A stretch of 64,000 nt of DNA from Paenibacillus sp. HGH0039 (GTDB lineage Bacteria; Bacillota; Bacilli; Paenibacillales; NBRC-103111): NCBI RefSeq assembly GCF_000411255.1, contig NZ_KE150412.1, positions 487,609-551,608 on the forward strand. The letters are read 5' to 3'. Below, one piece after another: positions 34,879 to 42,825 of the stretch (the first letter of the stretch is position 1; each line of letters starts with the position of its first letter). The notes under the pieces were generated by a model. The model ran no database searches and was not told where the DNA came from. It worked only from the letters and a program-made list of their open reading frames with translations. The position numbers were made by a program, and so were the translations under genes.

Positions 34879-34893
34879 ACGTAACGATTACGA
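34879..34893. promoter_or_regulatory. Zur-like box upstream of the COG0523 GTPase gene
   Basis: ACGTAACGATTACGA against the Bacillus-type consensus TCGTAATnATTACGA: right half perfect, left half two mismatches. It sits at the predicted transcription start. Confidence 0.65.
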
Positions 34894-34967
34894 TTTTTGT
34901 TGCATGTTCGTTCCCGGACAAGAATACAATGAGAATATATCTTTTATTTCAGAAAGGAACTAAAACC

Positions 34968-36038
34968 GTGACAATACCTGTATTCGTACTTAGCGGTTTT
35001 TTGGGCAGCGGTAAAACGACTCTTCTGCTCCGTATGCTCGAAGAATCCAAGAAGCTTGGTCTGCGCCCGGGAATACTGATGAACGAGCTGGGCAAGGCGG
35101 ATGTCGACGGCTTAATTCTGGAAGGGCACAGTTCCGCTTCGATTGAAAAACTGCTGGACGGCTGTGTCTGCTGCAGTAAGAAAAGCGAGCTTACCGGCAG
35201 CTTGCAGGCTCTGCTTGTGCGCAATCCGGATATGTTGTTCATCGAGTTGACCGGCGTGGCCAACCCCGAAGAAATTGCCGATGTGCTCACGGAACCCGGT
35301 CTGCTGGACCGCGTTGCCCTCAAGCAGGTCATCACTGTGCTCGATGCCGAAAACTTCATGGATTACAACAGCCTGTTCGCATCGGACAAACAGCTCGTGC
35401 GGACGCTTCGCAGGCAGGTCGAAGTTGCCGACCTTATCCTGGTCAACAAAACGGATTATGTGCACCGCATCCGGCTGCACCAAATCGAGAAGGCGATACG
35501 CAAGCTGAACGGGCACGCTATGCTCGTGTATACGACTCACTGCCGCATTGAGCTTAAACCGATCCTGGAGGGAGTTCAGCCCGCGCAGAAGGGTCCTCTG
35601 ACGGTCCGGCCTATCCGGATGACGAAGATCCGGACTCATCCGAAGGAGCCCAGCACAGCCGGCTCCGGACGCGGCATGCACCCCGCAGATTCGCCGGCAC
35701 CGGCGGAAACCGCGCCTTCCCACTCCCGCGTCCGTACCGTCACCCTCCCGTGGAATCCGGCTGCGGGGCTGACCAAAGCGGATGTGGACGCCTTCCTCCA
35801 GCGGTGGAAGGACGGTCTGATCCGCGCCAAAGGTTATGTGACGTTCACGGAATCCGGGCACATGCATCTGCTGCAATACGCAGGAAAACGGAGTTACTGG
35901 GAGCCTTCCTTTTACCGGGGAGAGCCCTATCTCGTGTTTATCGGGATTGATCTGGATGCGGACCGGCTGAGCGAAGAATGGAAACGTCTTCTGGATGCAC
36001 CGCAGTCCCTTGAACCGGAGTCCGGCCGACGGAAATAG
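34968..36038 (+). CDS. COG0523 zinc-metallochaperone GTPase (CobW/ZagA/YciC type)
   Basis: About 356 residues from the GTG at 34968. Walker A GFLGSGKTT, the metal motif GCVCCS, the switch ELTGVANPEE and the guanine motif NKTD. The C-terminal CobW_C domain follows a Pro/Ser-rich linker (about residues 220-265) with scattered His but no His-rich run. COG0523 proteins deliver zinc to client enzymes during zinc limitation. A Zur-like box in the promoter supports the zinc role. In B. subtilis the homologue ZagA is activated by ZTP. Confidence 0.85.
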   Translation: MTIPVFVLSGFLGSGKTTLLLRMLEESKKLGLRPGILMNELGKADVDGLILEGHSSASIEKLLDGCVCCSKKSELTGSLQALLVRNPDMLFIELTGVANPEEIADVLTEPGLLDRVALKQVITVLDAENFMDYNSLFASDKQLVRTLRRQVEVADLILVNKTDYVHRIRLHQIEKAIRKLNGHAMLVYTTHCRIELKPILEGVQPAQKGPLTVRPIRMTKIRTHPKEPSTAGSGRGMHPADSPAPAETAPSHSRVRTVTLPWNPAAGLTKADVDAFLQRWKDGLIRAKGYVTFTESGHMHLLQYAGKRSYWEPSFYRGEPYLVFIGIDLDADRLSEEWKRLLDAPQSLEPESGRRK

Positions 36039-36168
36039 CTTCAGGCACGGAGAGGGAGGCGCCTTCTATTCGGCACGATCTATACGATTTTTTTTGTCCC
36101 CTCCTCCCTGTTCTGCCTGAGTATGTCTACCGATTAAGTACCTTCAACATCCGGCTCTTGCACCGCAC

Positions 36169-36198
36169 AAAACCGCCTTCCGTGGGAAAGCGGTTTTT
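36169..36198. terminator. Bidirectional terminator between the GTPase and DUF1980 genes
   Basis: AAAACCGC / GCGGTTTT with an inner TTCC/GGAA pairing. Confidence 0.8.
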
Positions 36199-36214
36199 GT
36201 TTTTGCCACAGCCT

Positions 36215-37153
36215 TTATTTTCCGAGATCGGCGAAATCACCGGCATACGGATACACGTAAGGGGACGAAGGCTCTTTGATTTTTTGGATTACGGCTCCCT
36301 CCAGCTTCATCACGTCTTTATCTTCGTACACGGACTTTCGGATCGTGCCTTTCACCGTCACCCATGTATCCTTGAGATACGAATCCGCTCCCGGCGCTTC
36401 AACGATAACGCCGTACGGGGATGCATCGGCCGAGCAGCACTGCATCGTCAGTCTTGCGACGACGAACTGGTTTTTGGGCATGCCGTCCTCCCGGTAAACG
36501 AAGCCGCTGATTTCCATCTGCTTTCCGGCAAAATTCCCGGCGAACAGATCTACTGCCGTCAGCTTCTCCATAAAGCCTTTATCTCCGATAAGAATGGTTT
36601 TGTTTTTGTAAAGCCGCATGGCCAGCTTCGCGTAGTCTTCCGTAAACCGGCTGCCTTTGAACATCTCCTTGAGCCTGGCTTCTTCCGTGTCTTCCCCGCC
36701 CTGACTTGTCCCCCCGGAAGATAGTTCCTTCTTGGGCGGATCGTCCTGTGGACTTGCGTTCCTCTGCGTTTGGAGGCTGGAGGTATTCAATTGAATCCCT
36801 TTGACTTGAACGATATCGCTCCCCGTTACCCGGTCGGGCAGCAGAAAGCCGAGCAGCAGCGGTAAAAGGAACAAGGAATAAGCCGCACTATGCGAAAGCT
36901 TCGATTTCCTTACATCGGACTCGCATCCGCAGTCGGGTTCCTTGCCTGCAGCGGGCTGCAGAGCCAGATAAATCTGGATCACGGCCAGCACGAACAGGGC
37001 GATCGCCGAAGCTTTGACGTACGGTACCAGGCGGGGCGCCAAATAATGCGGCATGCTGCCCGTTTTGACCAGATAAACGATATAGAACGAAAACCCGCAT
37101 AGAATCGCCGCCCGGATAAAATAATGGAAGGCGTAAGCGCGCCTGTCTTCCAC
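36215..37153 (-). CDS. TIGR03943/DUF1980 family protein (YcgQ-like), partner of the permease
   Basis: About 312 residues. Three to four N-terminal membrane segments with a Cys pair in EPDCGCESD, then a long extracytoplasmic domain containing the family motif ARLTMQCCSADASPYGVIVE. The Cys residues could bind metal. The GTG at 37153 follows GAGG by eight bases; the frame continues to 37171. It follows the permease gene and is probably co-transcribed from the Zur-like promoter. Confidence 0.85.
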   Translation of the reverse strand: MEDRRAYAFHYFIRAAILCGFSFYIVYLVKTGSMPHYLAPRLVPYVKASAIALFVLAVIQIYLALQPAAGKEPDCGCESDVRKSKLSHSAAYSLFLLPLLLGFLLPDRVTGSDIVQVKGIQLNTSSLQTQRNASPQDDPPKKELSSGGTSQGGEDTEEARLKEMFKGSRFTEDYAKLAMRLYKNKTILIGDKGFMEKLTAVDLFAGNFAGKQMEISGFVYREDGMPKNQFVVARLTMQCCSADASPYGVIVEAPGADSYLKDTWVTVKGTIRKSVYEDKDVMKLEGAVIQKIKEPSSPYVYPYAGDFADLGK

Positions 37154-37180
37154 CCGGTTCACCTCACCCAATTCAAAAGG

Positions 37181-38203
37181 TTACTTGAAATAAAGATGCT
37201 CGACCACTACGGAACCGGCAAACACGGTCACCGTGATAAGAACGGCCAGCAGCAGGACAAACTTCGTTTTGAAGACGGACAGAAGCATCAGCGTGCTTTT
37301 AAAATCGAGCATGGGCCCGAAAACGAGGAACGTGAGCAGGGAACCTTTGGAAAACGTCTGGAGAAAGGAAGAAGCGACAAAGGCGTCCGAGGTGGAACAG
37401 AGCGACAACATGTAGGCAAATCCCATCATAAACAGATGCGGAAGCACCTCCCCCTCCCCCAGCGCCGACAAATCGCCTCTCGGCACAAACGCCTGAATAA
37501 CGGCCGTAAGGAGAGAGCCGAAAATGAGATATTTCCCCATATCGAAAAATTCCCCGCCCGCGTGACCCATCATCGTAACGAATTTGCCGCCGCCCTGCAC
37601 GTGCGCGCAGTCTTGTCCGTTCCCGGCGTACAGCGAGTCCAGCCTGTGTTTCAGAGGATTTTTGTTAATAAACGCGTACACGAACAAGCCGATAAACGCG
37701 CTAACTCCAAGGGCCAGTCCCATCCGGGCATACACCATTTCGGGATTCATCCGGAACGCCGTGTACGTGGCCGCATAGACGACCGGGTTGACGATGGGAC
37801 CCGTCAGAATGACGACTACGCCTATGTACAGCGGCATTCCCTTGTTGATCAGCCGCCGGACGACCGGGATCATGCCGCACTCGCAAATCGGAAACAGGAT
37901 GCCCAGCAGACAGGCGAACACGAATCCGAGCAAAGGATTCCGGGGGATCGCTTTGCGGATCCAGGTCTCCGGGATGTAGACCTGCATGAACGAGGAAAGC
38001 AGCACACCGAGCATAATAAAAGGAACCGCTTCGAGCACGATGCCGATAAACATCGTCTTGAACAGGCGGATGACCGAAGGGTCCGGCAACACCGCATTCC
38101 CTGTCCGCACGGCTTGCCAAGCCAGTATAGCCAGGAAACTTCCCGCTGCGATATAAATCAGGTGTCTTTTTCTCATCCCTCTGCTTGCTCCGCTGAAATG
38201 CAC
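37181..38203 (-). CDS. PF03773 permease (YcgR/ArsP_1-like)
   Basis: About 340 residues, eight or so membrane segments. Characteristic ICECGMIPVVRRLINKGMP and LCSTSDAFVASSF blocks of the DUF318/ArsP_1 permease family. The GTG at 38203 has AGGAGG seven bases upstream; a later ATG at 38176 is possible. Its promoter carries a strong Zur-like box, and the neighbouring divergent gene is a zinc chaperone GTPase, so zinc uptake or homeostasis is the likely role. Confidence 0.88.
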   Translation of the reverse strand: MHFSGASRGMRKRHLIYIAAGSFLAILAWQAVRTGNAVLPDPSVIRLFKTMFIGIVLEAVPFIMLGVLLSSFMQVYIPETWIRKAIPRNPLLGFVFACLLGILFPICECGMIPVVRRLINKGMPLYIGVVVILTGPIVNPVVYAATYTAFRMNPEMVYARMGLALGVSAFIGLFVYAFINKNPLKHRLDSLYAGNGQDCAHVQGGGKFVTMMGHAGGEFFDMGKYLIFGSLLTAVIQAFVPRGDLSALGEGEVLPHLFMMGFAYMLSLCSTSDAFVASSFLQTFSKGSLLTFLVFGPMLDFKSTLMLLSVFKTKFVLLLAVLITVTVFAGSVVVEHLYFK

Positions 38204-38234
38204 GTTCTCCCCTCCTGTGTAAGACAGTACCTTT

Positions 38235-38263
38235 ATTTTAATCGTAATTATTACGTTTTTCAA
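38235..38263 (-). promoter_or_regulatory. Promoter of the permease/DUF1980 operon
   Basis: TTGAAA (38263-38258), 17-base spacer, TAAAAT (38240-38235) on the minus strand. The spacer is filled by the Zur-like box. Confidence 0.75.
38242..38256. promoter_or_regulatory. Zur box in the permease promoter
   Basis: TCGTAATTATTACGT against TCGTAATnATTACGA, one mismatch, between -35 and -10. Confidence 0.8.
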
Positions 38264-38361
38264 CAAAAAAGACTTCTCCCTTAAACCCGCTCCTCTTCTT
38301 CATCTCTATGCGAGTCTGTCTGAATCTATGACAAGCTCCTTCTTGTCCGGCCCGTGAAGCC

Positions 38362-38397
38362 AAAAAAATCCCGGCACGCGAAACCGCGTTACCGGGA
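38362..38397 (-). terminator. Terminator of the methyltransferase gene
   Basis: TCCCGG / CCGGGA with an inner CGCG pairing, then seven U on the minus strand. Confidence 0.85.
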
Positions 38398-38417
38398 CAT
38401 GCTTCAACCGCTCTGAT

Positions 38418-39308
38418 TTAAACCTGCATGATCCGTTTCACTTCCGTGGGCAGGTCCGCAGGTTCCAGCCGTTTTTCCGGCTTCCAGTAAAGGAGAGCCG
38501 CTTTGAAATTGTGCGGGTAAATCAGCCTGCCGTCTTCTTCACGCACATAAGAGTACAAGAGATCAATGGCCTTCCTGCGGTCATATTCCTTGTCCAAAAC
38601 CGCGCTCAGGTTGTCCTTGAGCAGCTCTTCCTCCGTATCGTAGGCATACGTTTTGTGCAGGTTGACCATTTTACAGTTCGCATCGATTCCCAATTCATAA
38701 AGCAGATTCTGCAAATGGATGTAATCTCGGCGTTGAAATTTAATCCGGCAGCCCAGCTGCTCCTGAATGTCTTTGTAATGCGGTCTTTCAGGACCGCTAA
38801 CCATGCCCGCGATTCCAAGACGCTTCGCCGTGTTGTTGATGTGCAGCAGCGCCCGGTCGATTTCCTGCATCCGGTAGTAACAATTGACGCCGAATACCAC
38901 GTCGGCTCGCTCCACCTTGGGAAGTTCTTCCCACTTGGCATGTACGAAGTTTAAATGATTCCAGCCCTTCCGCTCCGCTGCGGCTTTCAGGTAAGCAAGC
39001 ACGCTCTCGGAGCTGTCGACGCAAGTAAGGGAACCCGCTTTCTCGGCCGCTTCGAACGTATAGTTTCCCCAGCCGGGACCGATTTCCAGCACATCCTCGC
39101 CGGGATCGATCAAAGCGATCAGCTCCTTGCGCAGGTTGGCGACCCAGGAATCCACCCCGGCTTGTTCTTTCTTTTTCATAAAAGCGTTCCAGAACCCTTC
39201 TTCCTTGACGTCATCAGTCATCCGTACGGGAAGATTTCCGTCCCAGTCTTTCATCCCCTCCTGCCAGAGGGTTTTGTAATTCGTATTTAGTTTGACTCCG
39301 TAATACAT
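38418..39308 (-). CDS. Class I SAM-dependent methyltransferase under a cobalamin riboswitch
   Basis: About 296 residues. SAM motif I is VLEIGPGWGNYTFEAA (about residues 92-107), acid motif LTCVDSSESVLAYLK, and motif post-I WEELPKVERADVVFGVNCYY. The ATG at 39308 has GGGGAGG six bases upstream. The only gene between it and the cobalamin riboswitch is itself, so it is the regulated gene. I do not recognise the acceptor. A role in cobalamin or corrinoid metabolism, or as a cobalamin-independent substitute, is inference. Confidence 0.85.
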   Translation of the reverse strand: MYYGVKLNTNYKTLWQEGMKDWDGNLPVRMTDDVKEEGFWNAFMKKKEQAGVDSWVANLRKELIALIDPGEDVLEIGPGWGNYTFEAAEKAGSLTCVDSSESVLAYLKAAAERKGWNHLNFVHAKWEELPKVERADVVFGVNCYYRMQEIDRALLHINNTAKRLGIAGMVSGPERPHYKDIQEQLGCRIKFQRRDYIHLQNLLYELGIDANCKMVNLHKTYAYDTEEELLKDNLSAVLDKEYDRRKAIDLLYSYVREEDGRLIYPHNFKAALLYWKPEKRLEPADLPTEVKRIMQV

Positions 39309-39420
39309 CGTTTGCCTCCCCATACGGTTTGAAGATCTTGTTAGTCATACTTCTTTCGATCAAAATGCGGCGGACTTCATTTTACCTGTAAAGCCGGAGG
39401 AGTCCATCGATCCTAAACAA

Positions 39421-39450
39421 ATAAAAACATCCCGCCGGAGGCAGGATGTT
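39421..39450 (-). terminator. Expression-platform terminator of the cobalamin riboswitch
   Basis: AACATCC...GGATGTT with inner GCC/GGC pairs, then TTTTAT on the minus strand, about 115 bases upstream of the methyltransferase start. Confidence 0.8.
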
Positions 39451-39548
39451 TGGGTTCATCGCATGAATACGCTCGGGTCAGGACCCGGACGATTAGGGAG
39501 AACATTCGCATCAACGCCATCCTATCCGCGTAGGAATGAAGTTACCGG

Positions 39549-39735
39549 TAAACAGGCAGGTCTCCTGACTCGGGAACCCTATGCGCGCCTTCCCGGATTA
39601 ACCAGTGACGTGATGCGCTTCGGCCGGGGCTTCTCCCCCCTTTTCCCCTTACAGTGGCGGGACCGTATCGGAATTGCACCGAACTTCCCTTTTAATCCGT
39701 TCCCTCTTCCCAGAGAAAGAACCGGAACCTGTTTA
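39549..39735 (-). ncRNA. Cobalamin riboswitch
   Basis: On the minus strand: closing stem CCTGTTTA/TAAACAGG at the two ends, GGGAAG..GGTGCAATTCCG, GGTCCCGCCACTGTAA, and the 3' GAGTCAGGAGACCTGCC block. These are the standard conserved segments of the B12 aptamer. It precedes a terminator and a methyltransferase gene on the same strand. Confidence 0.95.
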
Positions 39736-39799
39736 ATAAAGAATGTTTGATAGTTCATTGTCTTATTAAGAAAAGCATGTATGCCAAACAACTTCACGG

Positions 39800-39896
39800 T
39801 TAATAGTAGTCCAAATCCGGCGTTTTGGCAAATGACCGAAGCGTGCGGGCAAGCAGGTGTACCGGTAAAGCGGCCCGCCAAACTTTGGACTATTAA
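39800..39896. repeat. 97-base imperfect inverted repeat
   Basis: TTAATAGtagTCCAAA at 39800-39815 pairs with TTTGGACTATTAA at 39884-39896; inside, GTTTTGGC pairs with GCCAAAC. It lies between the riboswitch promoter and the phosphotransferase gene. No T run, so it is a poor terminator. Confidence 0.5.
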
Positions 39897-39923
39897 GTGG
39901 AGCCGCGACGGTTTATGACTCCG

Positions 39924-40829
39924 CTATTCCCCTTCAATAATCAGGTTGATTTGATGAATAAAATCTTTTGCCAGCCCAAGCTGTTTATATGCAAATTCCA
40001 AATCTCCGCTGCCTGAAAATGCGAAATCCAAGTTACCTAAAGTGGACATCAGTATGCGTGCGGTAACGGCAAATCCAAAAGCTTGCTTGTCGGCCTGATT
40101 ATTCATCTGACTCCAGATATATTGAAAGGTTGGCTCCTGAATTCCGTTGAATAATGCAAGATTGCCTACATATGAAGCCAGATCCCAGTATGCGGGCATC
40201 CAGGATAAATCTTCAAAGTCCGACCAGACCCAACCTTCGGGACTCGGTAATAAGTTTCTTGAATGGGCATCTCCATGAGACGGTAGCAGCAAACTTGTTT
40301 CGAGACGCATCTGTCTATCAATCGCTACGAACAGACTCAGCAAATTTTGTATACGCCGATCCGGATGCTTCATTAATCTAAAAGCCGATTGACATGTCCT
40401 CTCCCAAACACCAAGCAGAGGAATCTCGTCGGTAAAATCTTTCAATGCCAGTGAAAGTCTATTAACCAAATCAACTGCTTCGCTTGGGGAAGGGCGCCGC
40501 AGTTCTGTAGGGGGAACATACTTCCAAAACGTCATCCATGTGCCGCCAATATCGTAGGGTCCTGCATCCGTACGGTCCGTTGGCAGTCGTACCAGCACTC
40601 CCTTTGAATGGAGATGACGTGCGGCTCTTAATTCACGAACCAGTACCTTGTAAGCGTAATCTGCATGATTTTTTGAAAGCACAGTGGCTATTCGGGCCAC
40701 AATCGGATACGGGGCCAAATGAACGATCAGGTTCCCGCCATTACCAAGTTCGAGAGGAGTAATGTCCTTTAATCCGGCTTTTTCTGCTATTAAAACCGTT
40801 TTTGAAATAAGGCTGCTATTATTCGGCAC
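39924..40829 (-). CDS. APH-like phosphotransferase
   Basis: 301 residues. Kinase-fold catalytic loop SHGDAHSRNLL (about residue 187) and metal loop DFEDLSW; the N-lobe Lys is less clear. APH-family enzymes phosphorylate small molecules such as aminoglycosides, homoserine or choline. The GTG start at 40829 has AAGGAG eight bases upstream. AT-richer than its neighbours, suggesting later acquisition. Monocistronic. Confidence 0.82.
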   Translation of the reverse strand: MPNNSSLISKTVLIAEKAGLKDITPLELGNGGNLIVHLAPYPIVARIATVLSKNHADYAYKVLVRELRAARHLHSKGVLVRLPTDRTDAGPYDIGGTWMTFWKYVPPTELRRPSPSEAVDLVNRLSLALKDFTDEIPLLGVWERTCQSAFRLMKHPDRRIQNLLSLFVAIDRQMRLETSLLLPSHGDAHSRNLLPSPEGWVWSDFEDLSWMPAYWDLASYVGNLALFNGIQEPTFQYIWSQMNNQADKQAFGFAVTARILMSTLGNLDFAFSGSGDLEFAYKQLGLAKDFIHQINLIIEGE

Positions 40830-41034
40830 TCCGAGGGCTCCTTAATTAAGGTTAAAAATATCTTAGCATCGTTGCCGCATCCCCTGACAGGTATTAAATA
40901 TTTATCAATTAACTTTACCTATTCACCGTTAACTTTTCTGTAAACTTGAACTTCCGTCTGTAGATGCTGACAACTTACTAATTTCCGCCCCTTCACATAG
41001 GCTGTTAGAAACCCCACGAACGGAGTCTGAGAAG

Positions 41035-41523
41035 ATGAGCCTGCCGAAAGTCCCCAAGCATCTCGCCTGGCACGAAACCTTGGAGCTTCACGAGCTTGTG
41101 AGCCTTCAAACCGGACAACTGATCGCTTTTAAACAAAAATTGCCGACGCTTACGGACGAAGGGCTTCAAACGCTCTTCAGAGAGGCGATACAAACCTTGG
41201 AGCAGAATCTGAACGAGCTGCTGGCGTATTATCCCAAAGCGCCTGCTTCCTCCAGGAATAAAAATCCGGAGCCGCCCGTCCTGGAAGCGGGACAGCTTCT
41301 CGGTTTTGCCAAAACCGCCGTACGCGGTTACGCCTGCGCCCTCACGGAAACCGCGACTCCCCGTCTCCGGGCAACCTTTGTGAAACATCTGTTGAGAGCG
41401 GTCGAATTTCATGCCAAAGTGTTCAACCGGATGTATGCGGACGGTGCGTACCCCGCTTATGACCTGAAGGAACTGCTGGAAAACGACGCGGTCAACGCTC
41501 GGGCCGCCCTCTCCCTCGAATAA
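41035..41523 (+). CDS. CotF-like spore coat protein
   Basis: 162 residues. The first 90 residues match the CotF domain (HETLELHELVSLQTGQLIAFKQKL; LEQNLNELLAYYP), a ferritin-like four-helix bundle found in coat proteins. A Pro/Asn linker separates a second helical half. GGAG lies nine bases before the ATG. Structural coat role inferred from family. Confidence 0.8.
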   Translation: MSLPKVPKHLAWHETLELHELVSLQTGQLIAFKQKLPTLTDEGLQTLFREAIQTLEQNLNELLAYYPKAPASSRNKNPEPPVLEAGQLLGFAKTAVRGYACALTETATPRLRATFVKHLLRAVEFHAKVFNRMYADGAYPAYDLKELLENDAVNARAALSLE

Positions 41524-41532
41524 CGGCAAAAA

Positions 41533-41570
41533 ACCGCCAAGGAGCGATACGCCTGCTCCTTGGCGGTCTT
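41533..41570. terminator. Bidirectional terminator between cotF-like and bshB2
   Basis: A perfect 13-bp stem ACCGCCAAGGAGC / GCTCCTTGGCGGT, A run before and CTTTC after. Confidence 0.9.
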
Positions 41571-41608
41571 TCGGCGTGCGGCAAACGGCTTCCGCCCCGC
41601 ACACTCTT

Positions 41609-42265
41609 TTATTGAAACCGGTACGTCCATAACCGCTCGTGGCCGAACCGTTCCTGCACCTCTTTGTCGTTCGCGGATTTGCCGCTCAGCTTTCCGTTGA
41701 GCTGGAACTGGGAGCTGTGTGCAAGGATCGAGCCCAGCTTCTGCCCCAGATACGGCCTGACATCGCTCACGATATCCGCTTTGCCGAGCACATCTTCGCA
41801 CCCTTTGGAAAAAGCGATACAGTGAACGACCGGTCTCTCTTCCACGGGGATTCGCTGGACCGTATCAATCACGGCCGCGCCCGTTGCGTCATGATCCGGA
41901 TGCACGCTGTAGCCCGGGTAGAACGTAATGACAAGCGAAGGATTCAGCTCGTCGATGAGGCCGCGGATTTTGCCGACGAGCAGTTCGCGGTCTTCGAATT
42001 CAATCGTTTTATCGTGAAAGCCCAGCATACGCAGATCCTGAATTCCGATTGACCGGCACGATTCCTCAAGCTCGGCTTTGCGAATTTCAGGCAGCGTTAC
42101 GCGATTGGCCGCAAGGGGATTGCCCATGTTGCGTCCCATCTCTCCCAGTGTCAAGCATGCGTAAGTCACCGGGGTTCCCTGCCGTATATGGCCGGCAAGC
42201 GTACCGGATACGCTGAACGCTTCGTCATCGGGATGCGGCAGGACGACCAGTATGTGTCGTTCCAT
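41609..42265 (-). CDS. bshB2: Bacillithiol biosynthesis deacetylase BshB2
   Basis: About 218 residues of the PIG-L/LmbE family. Zinc motif PHPDDEAF near the start and HPDHDATG, with CLTLGEMGRNMGNPLAANR typical of BshB2. It removes acetate from GlcNAc-malate to make the bacillithiol precursor, and may also act on thiol conjugates. The start at 42265 lies nine bases after GAGAAGG; ATG 42271 is closer. It is preceded by the yojF homologue, as in Bacillus. Confidence 0.92.
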   Translation of the reverse strand: MERHILVVLPHPDDEAFSVSGTLAGHIRQGTPVTYACLTLGEMGRNMGNPLAANRVTLPEIRKAELEESCRSIGIQDLRMLGFHDKTIEFEDRELLVGKIRGLIDELNPSLVITFYPGYSVHPDHDATGAAVIDTVQRIPVEERPVVHCIAFSKGCEDVLGKADIVSDVRPYLGQKLGSILAHSSQFQLNGKLSGKSANDKEVQERFGHERLWTYRFQ

Positions 42266-42291
42266 CTCCATCTACCTTCTCTCTTTGTAAG

Positions 42292-42636
42292 TTAAAAAGG
42301 GGCGCGGCTCAGCTGCAGCGAAACGACGAGCTTGCCGTCCTTATCATGTCCCGACAAAATCAGTCTCTGCGTCTCTGTTTCATCCCAATGGGTAAGTCCC
42401 TCGGAATAAACCCAGCCTTCTTCCATTTTGAGCCCTACCCGGTAGGGGCCGTTTCCGGCAATGGACCCCTGCAGATAACGGATCTTCGAATTGCGGATAA
42501 ACGTCGAGGCCGTATGTTTGGACTGGTCAAGATGAGAAGCATAAGCCCCGTTCGTCATTTCCAGATGAATATACAGGTCTTGGCCCTTAAGCAGATCAAG
42601 AACTTGCTGGACGGCCGCCTGATTAATAAACTGCAT
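42292..42636 (-). CDS. yojF: YojF-like DUF1806 protein
   Basis: 114 residues. Family features: IHLEMTNGAYA near residue 22, YRVGLKMEEGWVYSEGLTHW, and a C-terminal LVVSLQLSRAPF. Function unknown; it is the constant neighbour of bshB2 in Bacillales. GGAGG is seven bases before the ATG. Confidence 0.9.
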   Translation of the reverse strand: MQFINQAAVQQVLDLLKGQDLYIHLEMTNGAYASHLDQSKHTASTFIRNSKIRYLQGSIAGNGPYRVGLKMEEGWVYSEGLTHWDETETQRLILSGHDKDGKLVVSLQLSRAPF

Positions 42637-42789
42637 GAAGATTCCTCCAGTAATATACTGACGTATTCACCTAAACTATTGTATGCGGCTAATCTATTGT
42701 AGGTTTAAATGTAGCTTATTATAAAACATTCGGATCGACTTCACAAATCGCGTACGGTGCGGATAGGCCCGGTATTCGGGCCTGTACAA

Positions 42790-42815
42790 ACAAAAAACCC
42801 GCTTCACGGCGGGTT
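42790..42815 (-). terminator. Terminator of the hybrid kinase gene
   Basis: AACCCGC / GCGGGTT, then TTTT on the minus strand. Confidence 0.75.
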
Positions 42816-42825
42816 TTCACGGCTT

